IMG/VR virus record: IMGVR_UViG_3300017527_000462 | Coordinates: 1-33,693 of that record | DNA from: a virus | Direction: 5' to 3' (one strand) | Length of the DNA stretch: 33,693 nt | Part shown: positions 14,280-21,007 of the stretch, piece by piece | How positions within the stretch are numbered: position 1 is the first letter of the stretch | How the letters are laid out: every line of letters begins with the position of its first letter | Program-made: the position numbers and the translations under genes | The notes under the pieces: generated by a model | Told to the model about the DNA's origin: nothing | Database searches by the model: none | Seen by the model: only the letters and a program-made list of their open reading frames with translations

Positions 14280-14546
14280 TCATTCGCTCCCTGCCGCATG
14301 ATCCGCTTGGCTATCTGGATTCCAAACGATGCTGACGGGGGCGATATAAAAACGGCCGCTTAGTGCCAACGTCTCAGCAACGCCACGACAAATCTCCTGC
14401 ATCACCGTTGATACAGGTGGAAAACGGGCGGCATCGGCAGGCTCGCAGATGATACGTAACGTCAAGTCGATGGTTTTAAGGGCATCTGTCTGGTTGCTAT
14501 GGGTAACCTTTTCCTGTTCAACATCTGTTTTCGTTAATTTATTCAT
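14280..14546 (-). CDS. Hypothetical protein, first gene of the leftward operon
   Basis: An 88-residue protein starting M-N-K-L-T-K-T-D-V-E-Q-E-K, preceded by AAAGAGGGAACA. The middle (L-T-L-R-I-I-C-E-P-A-D-A-A-R-F) suggests a compact alpha/beta fold. It is the first gene read from the promoter at 14588-14616. A repressor would be expected near here, but I see no helix-turn-helix in it. Confidence 0.55.
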   Translation of the reverse strand: MNKLTKTDVEQEKVTHSNQTDALKTIDLTLRIICEPADAARFPPVSTVMQEICRGVAETLALSGRFYIAPVSIVWNPDSQADHAAGSE

Positions 14547-14587
14547 TGTTCCCTCTTTAATAATCCCGCATTGCTTAATTCCCCTAC

Positions 14588-14616
14588 ATTATAATGCATT
14601 ATAATATAATATGCAA
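14588..14616 (-). promoter_or_regulatory. Leftward promoter with 18-bp palindromic operator on its -10
   Basis: On the minus strand TTGCAT (14616-14611), a 17-base spacer and a perfect TATAAT (14593-14588) drive the leftward operon. ATTATAATGCATTATAAT (14588-14605) is a perfect 18-bp palindrome covering the -10 and half the spacer. Confidence 0.7.
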
Positions 14617-14641
14617 TAGGCAATAATTGAATTATTGTAGG

Positions 14642-14670
14642 TTGTAATTGACATTATAATGCGTTATACT
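14642..14670 (+). promoter_or_regulatory. Rightward promoter with second copy of the operator
   Basis: TTGTAA (14642-14647), a 17-base spacer and TATACT (14665-14670) lie ahead of the gene at 14717. ATTATAATGCGTTATACT (14653-14670) matches the leftward operator at 16 of 18 positions and likewise overlaps the -10. The two sites are 65 bp apart. Confidence 0.65.
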
Positions 14671-14716
14671 GTAGTGAGAATATAAAATGATTTTTTATTG
14701 TACGGAGGTGCAACAG

Positions 14717-14944
14717 ATGGACGAACAATTATCGAGAAGCGAGTTCGACGGCATTGTGACGCTGTTGGGAATGACAGAAGGGCGGGCGCGGCAGCATGGC
14801 TTGAAAATGGCAATGACACCAACGGAAGCTGCTGGCGTTATCCATAAAATAAAGGCGGATCGCGTTGTGTTGCGTGACGATGCCATCGGCGCGGTTGACC
14901 AATGCGACGCGGCGTTGTTGTTTATCGTCGGCGGTGCGTCATGA
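14717..14944 (+). CDS. Small hypothetical protein, first gene of a short rightward operon
   Basis: A 75-residue protein starting M-D-E-Q-L-S-R-S-E-F. I chose the ATG at 14717 because GGAGGTG lies at ideal distance; an earlier ATG at 14687 lacks a site. The sequence T-P-T-E-A-A-G-V-I-H-K-I-K suggests a helical protein. Its promoter overlaps an operator, so it may be a regulatory or early protein. No family is recognised. Confidence 0.6.
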   Translation: MDEQLSRSEFDGIVTLLGMTEGRARQHGLKMAMTPTEAAGVIHKIKADRVVLRDDAIGAVDQCDAALLFIVGGAS

Positions 14945-15378
14945 GTGAATCAAGCGCGGTATGGTATCAATTTGGTGACACCGCCGCCTGTCGGACGTGT
15001 GGCGGAGATGTTGCGTATGATGGTCAATACTGGTTACATTTGGGAACGATGGGTACGGGCTTCCACGCCGCCGACATCATACACGAATCAGTCAGGCGGG
15101 AAACGGCCGTTAATGGCGAGGCGCAACCCTATCCCCCGTCATGGGATGATATAGAACCGCTCCCAAATTATGACGAATGGCTAGGCATGATGGCATCAGC
15201 GGGATGGTTTGGTAGCATGGGAAACGGATGGGTAACAGTTCGCCCGATTCCCCGCACCATGTCGCACAATGAGGCGATGGAATTATTTAGGCTTGGTTTG
15301 TGTCCATCATTTGAGGATAACGAACCGTTGCCGTTTAGTGAACCAGTGGGGGAATCATGGGCCTATACGACCATTTAA
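14941..15378 (+). CDS. Hypothetical protein with Cys/His cluster
   Basis: A 145-residue protein overlapping the previous stop by ATGA. Residues 17-33 hold C-R-T-C-G-G-D-V-A-Y-D-G-Q-Y-W-L-H, a zinc-ribbon-like knuckle, with more His residues near 42 and 48. The rest is rich in Trp, Pro and Glu. No enzyme motif was seen. Confidence 0.6.
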   Translation: MSESSAVWYQFGDTAACRTCGGDVAYDGQYWLHLGTMGTGFHAADIIHESVRRETAVNGEAQPYPPSWDDIEPLPNYDEWLGMMASAGWFGSMGNGWVTVRPIPRTMSHNEAMELFRLGLCPSFEDNEPLPFSEPVGESWAYTTI

Positions 15379-15524
15379 CAAATCATAAGTTGTGCGCTGT
15401 ATTCTCAAGAAACGAGCTGGCGTTATTGTTACAAAAGCGGCTAAAGGCGTTGTTGGATGAACGAGACGAATTGAAGGAGGAGCTGCGGCGGTTGAAACGC
15501 CCGCCGCTTGTCGGCAACGCCTGA
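15357..15524 (+). CDS. Small coiled-coil protein
   Basis: A 55-residue protein: M-G-L-Y-D-H-L-T-N-H at the start, then a leucine-rich coiled coil (N-E-L-A-L-L-L-Q-K-R-L-K-A-L-L-D-E-R-D-E-L) and a short Pro-rich tail. GGGGGA precedes the ATG. It overlaps the previous gene by 22 bases and is the last gene before the terminator. It may bind another helical protein. Confidence 0.55.
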   Translation: MGLYDHLTNHKLCAVFSRNELALLLQKRLKALLDERDELKEELRRLKRPPLVGNA

Positions 15525-15590
15525 CCATTTGCGCGGGGTCAGGAAAATGGTAACAAAAAAGCCACTCAAATTTGAGTGGCTTTTCTTTTT
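15520..15590. terminator. Hairpin plus bidirectional terminator between convergent operons
   Basis: A first hairpin CCTGACC / GGTCAGG (15520-15543) overlaps the last stop codon. Then a perfect palindrome, AAAAGCCACTCAAA and its complement (15557-15584), is flanked by A's on the left and T's on the right. It can end transcripts from the 14717-15524 operon and from the Bet operon. Confidence 0.9.
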
Positions 15591-15611
15591 GCTTACAATA
15601 CAGGGGTTCTA

Positions 15612-16610
15612 TTACTTCATCGCTTGCGCTATTTCACCATTCAACACGGCGGCGGCTTCTTCCACTGCCACTGGCGACGGTTCCCAATCCGGCGCCGATG
15701 ACCCAATCCAATCAATGATCGCACTTGCCTGTCCTTGCGTAGCATCGGCGGAGCTTTCCAAACCATACACGACTTTGAGCAAGATTTTAGCATCGGCGTT
15801 TTTGGCTACTTTCTTCAAACTTGACCGCATGTATTTCAATGAGCCATCGGACGCGGGGTTTGTTTTTCCTCTTGCCTGTTGAATCAGGTAATTGATAACG
15901 GCATCACCATCCCGCGCCTCTTCCGGCTCCGCTTCATCTGCAAAGTCATCAGGTACGAACGGCGGGGCGTCCGCTTCATAGATTGGTTGTTCGTCGATAA
16001 TCTCGCCCGTTTCAATCTTCACATTGCGCGGCGGGGTTGGGAGCGTGGTAATTTGCGCTTGCTCCATTTCTTCACTTGTATAAATACCAGACAAATCAGC
16101 GGGGAATGCTTTACGCAGGGCGGCAGCTTCGGCAATCTTCGCCAACATGACATGGGGCATCTTGCGCCATTGCGTGCCACGTTTCCCGCCCGGATAGAAT
16201 TCCTCCCAATATGCGGTAGCAGTAAAGTCACACGCAACGCCACCAACGATCCGCTTTACTGTCATTGTGGCTTTTGCTGGCGCATGGGTTATCCGATCCC
16301 ACTTTTCACAGTCAGTGATTGCGATCCGCCCGTCGAATCTTGGTTCGTCATTCCCCGCGTACAATTTAGTGCGTGTAGCAATGAGCCTGTAGCCATCAAT
16401 GCCCGTAACAATCGCCATCTTCCCCTTGAATTTCTGAAAATAGATTTGTTTAGCCAGTGGGTCTAATCCAGTCCGTCGGCATTGGTGCAAAAATAATTCC
16501 AATTCATCAGGCGTTGCGGTTGGTGCAATTGTTCGCTTGATTAGATCGAGCTTGCTATCGTCAAAAGTTATCAAATCGCTATTTTCTTGTACTGCTATTG
16601 CATTACTCAT
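15612..16610 (-). CDS. bet: Bet/RecT-type single-strand annealing protein
   Basis: A 332-residue recombinase of the phage Redbeta/RecT group. Its core (about residues 20-185) has the family landmarks: D-E-L-E-L-F-L-H-Q-C-R-R-T-G-L-D-P-L-A-K-Q-I-Y, then G-I-D-G-Y-R-L-I-A, then A-K-I-A-E-A-A-A-L-R-K-A-F-P. It anneals complementary single strands during phage recombination and replication. The C-terminal third is acidic and helical, probably a partner-binding tail. The rightward nuclease at 17855 may supply the exonuclease half. It is read leftward after a hairpin leader. Confidence 0.92.
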   Translation of the reverse strand: MSNAIAVQENSDLITFDDSKLDLIKRTIAPTATPDELELFLHQCRRTGLDPLAKQIYFQKFKGKMAIVTGIDGYRLIATRTKLYAGNDEPRFDGRIAITDCEKWDRITHAPAKATMTVKRIVGGVACDFTATAYWEEFYPGGKRGTQWRKMPHVMLAKIAEAAALRKAFPADLSGIYTSEEMEQAQITTLPTPPRNVKIETGEIIDEQPIYEADAPPFVPDDFADEAEPEEARDGDAVINYLIQQARGKTNPASDGSLKYMRSSLKKVAKNADAKILLKVVYGLESSADATQGQASAIIDWIGSSAPDWEPSPVAVEEAAAVLNGEIAQAMK

Positions 16611-16651
16611 TGTTTGTTCTCCATCATGGGGCGACGTTTGCCGCCCCGCGT
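16611..16651 (-). promoter_or_regulatory. Repeated hairpin leader, copy before bet
   Basis: On the minus strand a 20-base hairpin GGGGCGGCAAACGTCGCCCC (16647-16628) follows the upstream TAA and is followed by ATGATGGAGAACAAACA and the bet start. Over 30 bases match the leader at 16895-16936. The stem leaves GGAG free just downstream. Confidence 0.8.
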
Positions 16652-16894
16652 TTATTTGTTGCGTTCGTCGTATTCATCAATCCATGCGGCAACTTCCGCA
16701 AAATCATACCGACCGTCAACTTCTAAACGGTGCGATTTGTTGTCTACGGATTCCATGATCCCAAACTCGCCAAAATCGGCGGCAACTTCGGCGCTGGCGT
16801 AAAAATCAACAAGTTGCTGCTCCTTCCACAGTTTACTAACAACCACTTGCCGCTTCATTTGCGGACGTGCTGCGAGACTCTTTCGTTCGTTCAT
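16652..16894 (-). CDS. Small hypothetical protein upstream of bet
   Basis: An 80-residue charged protein starting M-N-E-R-K-S-L-A-A-R-P, with an acidic C-terminal half (F-A-E-V-A-A-W-I-D-E-Y-D-E-R). It has the repeated leader GATGGAGAAAGGGAACA before its ATG. Lying in the bet operon, it may help recombination or control it. The family is not recognised. Confidence 0.6.
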   Translation of the reverse strand: MNERKSLAARPQMKRQVVVSKLWKEQQLVDFYASAEVAADFGEFGIMESVDNKSHRLEVDGRYDFAEVAAWIDEYDERNK

Positions 16895-16936
16895 TGTTCC
16901 CTTTCTCCATCATGGGGCGACGTTTGCCGCCCCGTT
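16895..16936 (-). promoter_or_regulatory. Repeated hairpin leader, copy before the small gene
   Basis: The same hairpin GGGGCGGCAAACGTCGCCCC (16933-16914, minus strand), then ATGATGGAGAAAGGGAACA and the ATG at 16894. An 18-codon frame starting MNKTTG (ATG near 16950) runs through the hairpin and ends at the gene start; it may be chance. Confidence 0.8.
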
Positions 16937-16959
16937 GTTTTATTCATCTAAGTACAAAT

Positions 16960-16977
16960 TGCCCGAAAGCGTCGGGC
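16960..16977 (-). terminator. Weak hairpin after the first gene of the bet operon
   Basis: GCCCGA / TCGGGC with a short loop lies just after the gene at 16984-17262 (minus strand) and is followed by AATTTG. It may slow or partly stop transcription before the next leader. Confidence 0.45.
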
Positions 16978-16983
16978 GGCGCG

Positions 16984-17262
16984 TTATGCTAAATCGTAAG
17001 CGCGTTTTGCTGCACCCTCTCCCAACTCCCGATCATATAGATATGGGTCAAATGAATCTTGACGAAAATCAGCCTTGATTGTGCGCCCATTCAGAAAGTC
17101 AACATAGTTATGATCTTCCTTAAGCATTCTGGCCGCATGTTCCTCTGTCATTTCTCCAGGAACATGATTGAAAATACCAAACCCATGCGGCTTTGAATTA
17201 TTATATAATGATGCAAGAACCGCCGCTTTGCTTTTGTTTCCAAATTCTATTTTTCCGCTCAT
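16984..17262 (-). CDS. Conserved small phage protein, first gene of the bet operon
   Basis: A 92-residue protein with N-N-S-K-P-H-G-F-G-I-F, then E-M-T-E-E-H-A-A-R-M-L, then V-D-F-L-N-G-R-T-I-K-A-D, then L-Y-D-R-E-L-G-E-G-A-A. I recognise this pattern (small N/S-K-P-x-G start, F-x-Y/F-L-x-G-R, Y-D-R-x-x-G-x-G-A-A end) as a widespread small protein of phages and mobile elements with no known function. It lies first behind the leftward member of the shared promoter pair. Confidence 0.7.
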   Translation of the reverse strand: MSGKIEFGNKSKAAVLASLYNNSKPHGFGIFNHVPGEMTEEHAARMLKEDHNYVDFLNGRTIKADFRQDSFDPYLYDRELGEGAAKRAYDLA

Positions 17263-17314
17263 TTCCCACTCTCCATCTAATCTGCGGCTTGCTCTTTGCT
17301 CGCCATCTGTAAGG

Positions 17315-17378
17315 ATAATAGCACAGTATCAAACACCTGTCAACACGTGTTGACATATGTCATATTATACGCTATTCT
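17315..17378. promoter_or_regulatory. Divergent promoter pair sharing one palindromic operator
   Basis: TGTCAACACGTGTTGACA (17338-17355) is a perfect 18-bp palindrome whose two ends are both TTGACA. Rightward: TTGACA (17350-17355), 17 bases, TATTCT (17373-17378). Leftward: TTGACA (17343-17338), 17 bases, TATTAT (17320-17315). Both -35 boxes are consensus and both spacers are 17. One bound dimer would cover both, so this is the likely control switch between the bet operon and the main early operon. Confidence 0.88.
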
Positions 17379-17413
17379 ATAGGGGTATTGTTATTGAATA
17401 GGAGAAAAACAAC

Positions 17414-17608
17414 ATGACAAAAAGTAAAATTGTAGAATTGGCAGGGCGGGCGGGATTGTCGCCGATTACATTGGAGCGCAACGGCATCACGCCAGAAGCG
17501 ACGGAAGAAGAGATCAAGGCTGCCCGTGTCAAGCTGGCAGACAAGTATCAATTGGACGCGGCAAAATTAAGGAAGGCGGCGCTTGCATTGTGCGAGGGGT
17601 TACAATGA
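17414..17608 (+). CDS. Small hypothetical protein, first gene of the main early operon
   Basis: A 64-residue helical protein starting M-T-K-S-K-I-V-E-L-A-G-R-A-G-L-S, preceded by AGGAG at good spacing. The opening I-V-E-L-A-G-R-A-G-L-S-P-I-T-L has a faint helix-turn-helix feel, and the rest is charged helix. As the first gene behind the operator-controlled promoter it could regulate it, but that is a guess. Confidence 0.6.
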   Translation: MTKSKIVELAGRAGLSPITLERNGITPEATEEEIKAARVKLADKYQLDAAKLRKAALALCEGLQ

Positions 17609-17862
17609 ACAGTGAACGGTTAAAGATGGCAGACGTTATTCGTCAATGGATAGCGAGCGTGTGGGATAGCGGCGAGGGATTCCCCGCCGATGATGGCGAG
17701 TTTTATGAGGCGTTTATTTTTTGGGGCATTTACGACCAATCATCACCATTGATGGATACGCCAGTCTATGATGATGCTGGCCGCGAAATGTATGGCAAGC
17801 CAGCGACGGCATATAGCGCGGCCAGCTATACGGTAGCATGGCGGGGGGTGCAAGATGACTGA
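17605..17862 (+). CDS. Small acidic hypothetical protein
   Basis: An 85-residue protein overlapping the previous gene by 4 bases, with GAGGGG before the ATG at 17605 (chosen over a GTG 15 bases earlier). It is rich in Asp, Trp and Tyr (W-D-S-G-E-G-F, F-W-G-I-Y-D-Q). Its last 8 bases overlap the nuclease gene. The function is unknown. Confidence 0.6.
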   Translation: MNSERLKMADVIRQWIASVWDSGEGFPADDGEFYEAFIFWGIYDQSSPLMDTPVYDDAGREMYGKPATAYSAASYTVAWRGVQDD

Positions 17863-18442
17863 TGAATGGGGAGAGATGATCGAGCCATACGGTAACGATT
17901 TGCCCATAACTGAATCCGCGCCTGTTGTTGATTTTGCCGCGCAGATGCGGGCATTGGCAGCTCCTCCCCAAAAGCGCAAAACGAAAGGCAACAGCAGCAA
18001 AAAGGGGAAAGAGGGGCAGGGCATAGCAGAACGGGCGTTGTGGGAGATGGGGCATTTGCGCGTTGATGGCATCCCCACACCACGCCGCTATGTATTCCAT
18101 ATGACAATTAACAAGTTGCCATTGTTCAGAATGGCACGGATGGAGCGGGCGAATGGTGACATTTACAGCATGGATAAAAACGGCCGTTGGTGTCTGTCTG
18201 AAGTCAAGGCGTATGATAAGGACCGCTTACAATGGTCGGCATTGACACGTCAAATTAAGGCGGGAAAATATCACCAATCGGAAAACCTAGACGCACATTT
18301 AGCACTTCATCCAGATGTGTCGGCGTTTTTGATTTGGGTTCGTGGTAAGGAAACGGCCGTTTTATCATGGCCCATTAAGGGCTTCAAGAAAGGCACATCT
18401 ATTTTGTGGGATGATGCAATAAGGGACAGGGTGAATAAATGA
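17855..18442 (+). CDS. PD-(D/E)XK-type nuclease candidate
   Basis: A 195-residue protein. A basic, disordered N-terminal part (residues 38-55, K-R-K-T-K-G-N-S-S-K-K-G-K) precedes a compact core. The core shows D102 in N-G-D-I-Y, then 13 residues later S-E-V-K-A (E116, K118), the spacing of the D...E-x-K metal site. An upstream acidic helix (G-I-A-E-R-A-L-W-E) and a later W-S-A-L-T-R-Q-I helix fit the fold. It may be a Holliday-junction resolvase or the exonuclease partner of Bet. The ATG is in the last codons of the preceding gene. Confidence 0.6.
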   Translation: MTDEWGEMIEPYGNDLPITESAPVVDFAAQMRALAAPPQKRKTKGNSSKKGKEGQGIAERALWEMGHLRVDGIPTPRRYVFHMTINKLPLFRMARMERANGDIYSMDKNGRWCLSEVKAYDKDRLQWSALTRQIKAGKYHQSENLDAHLALHPDVSAFLIWVRGKETAVLSWPIKGFKKGTSILWDDAIRDRVNK

Positions 18443-18681
18443 ACAACAATGTGTATGTAACACCAACGGCATCGAACGGAATAGAATTTGATATCGGCAA
18501 AACTTACCGCGTGCATGGCTGGGGAATCAAAAGCAACATTGAGCGCGGGGAGGGAGATAACCTATTCTGGGTGATGAGCGAGGGCGGGAATCTTCGATTG
18601 TGTCGCTTTGGGTACTGCGCCTGGCTTGACGCCGATGGATGGAAAATGACTTCGTTGCCAGCGGCGGCGGATGATGTATAA
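18439..18681 (+). CDS. Small hypothetical protein after the nuclease
   Basis: An 80-residue protein with aromatic and glycine residues (Y-R-V-H-G-W-G-I, L-F-W-V-M-S-E-G-G-N, C-A-W-L-D-A-D-G-W). It looks like a small beta-barrel. It overlaps the nuclease stop by ATGA. No family is recognised. Transcription then enters a long structured region before the primase-helicase. Confidence 0.55.
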   Translation: MNNNVYVTPTASNGIEFDIGKTYRVHGWGIKSNIERGEGDNLFWVMSEGGNLRLCRFGYCAWLDADGWKMTSLPAAADDV

Positions 18682-18702
18682 TGGGTTTGTATCATACGCG
18701 GT

Positions 18703-18847
18703 TGGGCAGACCGTTAGCAGATACGAAGAACATTACAACTAAATAGCTTTTTACAAGCGACCCTTTGACCTGCGGTTTACAACACCGCAAGTTTGCTAGA
18801 ATTCTGCCCAGAGTTTTCGTAAACCGTAGGTCAAAGGGTCGCTTTTT
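18703..18847 (+). promoter_or_regulatory. Structured leader with 26-bp inverted repeat and terminator-like end
   Basis: The 185-base gap before the primase-helicase is non-coding. The arms at 18755-18780 and 18819-18844 pair at 25 of 26 positions, the exception being a G-U pair. A T run follows (18843-18847). Inside, TGCGGT (18771-18776) can instead pair with ACCGCA (18784-18789), and TGGGCAGA (18703-18710) with TCTGCCCA (18803-18810) in the loop. These alternatives suggest an attenuator or structured RNA. An origin element is also possible. Confidence 0.7.
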
Positions 18848-18866
18848 ATTATCTATAGGATGAATT

Positions 18867-20705
18867 ATGGACATTGGCACAGCATTACAAAGAGTGGGCG
18901 AACATAAGCAACAGGGCGGAAAATGGCGGGCAAGATGCCCAGCGCATGGGGGCGATGATTTCAACCTAGAAATACGGGACGACGGCGGGCGGGCTTATTT
19001 TACATGCTACTCTCATCAGTGCGACCATACGAAAATCTTGGAAGCATTGGGCGATGAATCCCGCGAACCTGTGCCAGTGTCATCATACAAAAACGGGATG
19101 CCGCCTCCGCCTGATATGTCAGAAATGAGCGGGGAGCTAGTGTCAAAACCAAAACCAAAAACGAAACCAAATTACAAAGAAGTCGCAAGATATGATTATA
19201 CCGACGAGGACGGCGGCTATTTATTCCACAAGGTAAGGCTGGAAGATGCCGACGGCAACGCCGCCAAATCATTCAGAGCCAAGCGGGGCGATGATTGGAG
19301 TATCGGCGATGTGCGGCGCGTTTTGTACAATCTGCCCGCCGTCATAGCATCGCCCCGCGTTTTCATTGTAGAAGGCGAAAAAGACGCGGATCGGCTCAAT
19401 TCGATGGGGTTGGTTGCAACGTGCAACTTTGACGGGGCGAGCATGGCAGCAAGTAAACCAAAGTGGTTGGAATCTTATAATGAATTCATGACGGGGAAGG
19501 TTGTATACATTATCCCAGATAATGACGATCAGGGACGCGCCCATGCCGACCATGTGAAAAACAGTATAGCTACGGTTGCAGAAACGGCCGTTATTATCAC
19601 ACTTGACACGGGCAACATTAAAGGCGGGGACGTTTCCGACTGGCTAGGCTTGGGCAACACCAAACAAGAGCTAATCGAATTATGCGAGCAAGCGCCAACA
19701 TTTGCCCATCAATGGAACATTAAAACGTTGGCAGACGTTGACGAAAACAGAACGCCAACGGAATATATAATTGATCCCATCCTTCCCGTTGCTAGTCTTA
19801 ATATCTGGTACGGGGCCAGCGGTAGTAAAAAGAGCCTGATCATTAAGGATATGTGTTTTACAATTTTAACGGATGGGGAATTTGTAGCGGGCAGCAATCC
19901 GACCATGCCGACAAAAAAAGTAGGCGTGCTGTGGCTGGATATGGATAATGGCGATGATGTAATGGATGAACGAATCGCGGCATTTAGAAAAACGCGAAAC
20001 GTGCCAAATGATGCGCCGTTCTATTATGTTTCAATGCCGACCCCCTGGCCGTTCATTGCGGAGGTGAATAGCCAGATGGACATAGAATCCATTGTACGTC
20101 AATATAACATAGGGCTTGTCATCATTGACAACTTGGGAACTATATCAGGCGACATTGAAGAAAATAGCGCACAGATGGTAAAGATCATGGCTCCGCTTCG
20201 CAAACTTGCAACAGAAACCCGCGCCGCTATTATCCTCATCCACCACCCAAGAAAGGGCGGCGCAAATGGCGGGCGGGCTGGCGATGCGTTGCGCGGTCAT
20301 AGTGTCATTGAAGCATCGCTAGATTACGCTGTAAGCGTCACCGATGACATAGATAGCGGGATAATAACCCTATCATGCACAAAGGCGCGTAGGTTTCGAT
20401 TTGATGATATTCGCGCAACTTTTAATTATACGCACAGGGAAGGAACAGCAGATATGGACACGGCATGGTTCTCGGCTCCCACCGTCAAACGCGGTCAAAA
20501 TAATGTTAAAGATGCAATTATGGAAGTGCTGGAAGCTAACGGGCAGATGACACAGGGACGCCTACAAGACACCGTCTACGAATACATGGGAAGCAAGGTT
20601 AGCAAGCCAAAGATTAAAAATTGGATGGAAGAAATGGTAGCCATCGACTTCACATTATCCGTTGATAAGGGCGAAAACAACGCCAAAATATACAGCATAA
20701 AATAG
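18867..20705 (+). CDS. Primase-helicase (zinc-binding, TOPRIM, RecA-like ATPase)
   Basis: A 612-residue replication protein. Residues 20-55 form a zinc site (C24, H27, C47, C52). TOPRIM follows at about 163-260 (E-G-E-K at 169-172, D-N-D at 218-220). A RepA/AAA_25-like ATPase spans about 290-510: a variant Walker A G-A-S-G-S-K-K-S at 316-323, Walker B L-V-I-I-D at 417-421, and H-H-P at 459-461. A winged-helix-like C-terminus spans about 555-612. It probably primes and unwinds phage DNA. The Walker A has Lys where Gly usually precedes the catalytic Lys. Iteron-like repeats lie just downstream. Confidence 0.9.
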   Translation: MDIGTALQRVGEHKQQGGKWRARCPAHGGDDFNLEIRDDGGRAYFTCYSHQCDHTKILEALGDESREPVPVSSYKNGMPPPPDMSEMSGELVSKPKPKTKPNYKEVARYDYTDEDGGYLFHKVRLEDADGNAAKSFRAKRGDDWSIGDVRRVLYNLPAVIASPRVFIVEGEKDADRLNSMGLVATCNFDGASMAASKPKWLESYNEFMTGKVVYIIPDNDDQGRAHADHVKNSIATVAETAVIITLDTGNIKGGDVSDWLGLGNTKQELIELCEQAPTFAHQWNIKTLADVDENRTPTEYIIDPILPVASLNIWYGASGSKKSLIIKDMCFTILTDGEFVAGSNPTMPTKKVGVLWLDMDNGDDVMDERIAAFRKTRNVPNDAPFYYVSMPTPWPFIAEVNSQMDIESIVRQYNIGLVIIDNLGTISGDIEENSAQMVKIMAPLRKLATETRAAIILIHHPRKGGANGGRAGDALRGHSVIEASLDYAVSVTDDIDSGIITLSCTKARRFRFDDIRATFNYTHREGTADMDTAWFSAPTVKRGQNNVKDAIMEVLEANGQMTQGRLQDTVYEYMGSKVSKPKIKNWMEEMVAIDFTLSVDKGENNAKIYSIK

Positions 20706-20724
20706 GTTGATTATGCGAAATTTC

Positions 20725-20818
20725 GGTTTTCACGAAACGTCTTTTTTTTCGGTTTTCACCGTGAAAACCGAAAACCGTAAAAACCCCTGTGAAAACCAAA
20801 TAAAAACCCGTGAAAACC
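20725..20818. other. Iteron-like cluster, putative replication origin
   Basis: GTGAAAACC occurs five times in 94 bases: rightward at 20761, 20789 and 20810; inverted (GGTTTTCAC) at 20725 and 20751. Two face each other as a 10+1+10 palindrome, CGGTTTTCAC-C-GTGAAAACCG. A T8 run and A-rich DNA lie within it. Rightward copies are spaced 28 and 21 bases apart. This pattern, next to a primase-helicase, is what iteron origins look like. Confidence 0.65.
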
Positions 20819-20836
20819 GGAAAATAGGGCGGTTTA

Positions 20837-20878
20837 TTGGTTTGTATTCCCCTTAATAGGGGAATACTAACAAACCAA
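20837..20878. repeat. Large cruciform hairpin after the iteron cluster
   Basis: GTATTCCCC / GGGGAATAC (9 bp) is extended by TTGGTTTGT / ACAAACCAA with a 2-base bulge, making a stem of about 16 bp. No T run follows, so a simple terminator is unlikely. It may belong to the origin. Confidence 0.7.
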
Positions 20879-20906
20879 TGACCATGATAACCAAATATGA
20901 TATACT
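20878..20906 (+). promoter_or_regulatory. Promoter candidate before the GIY-YIG gene
   Basis: ATGACC (20878-20883), a 17-base spacer and TATACT (20901-20906). The -35 is weak (4 of 6). It lies directly after the cruciform. It would restart transcription beyond the origin region. Confidence 0.4.
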
Positions 20907-20951
20907 TCTGTTGTGGCTTAATTGGGAGTAATTACCCAATGACAGCAAATT

Positions 20952-20999
20952 ACCTGATTTTGTTGCCACACTCTTTTTTATCAGGTCTGCAAAATCAGG
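20952..20999 (+). promoter_or_regulatory. Leader hairpin touching the ribosome site of the GIY-YIG gene
   Basis: CCTGATTTTG (20953-20962) pairs perfectly with CAAAATCAGG (20990-20999), whose last bases belong to the AGGAGAG site. ACCTGAT (20952-20958) can instead pair with ATCAGGT (20980-20986), which would free the site. The two forms exclude each other. Confidence 0.5.
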
Positions 21000-21007
21000 A
21001 GAGACAA

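Noticed and set aside
15879-16466. A 195-codon open frame on the plus strand
   Set aside because: It is opposite the clear Bet/RecT gene and shows no family features.
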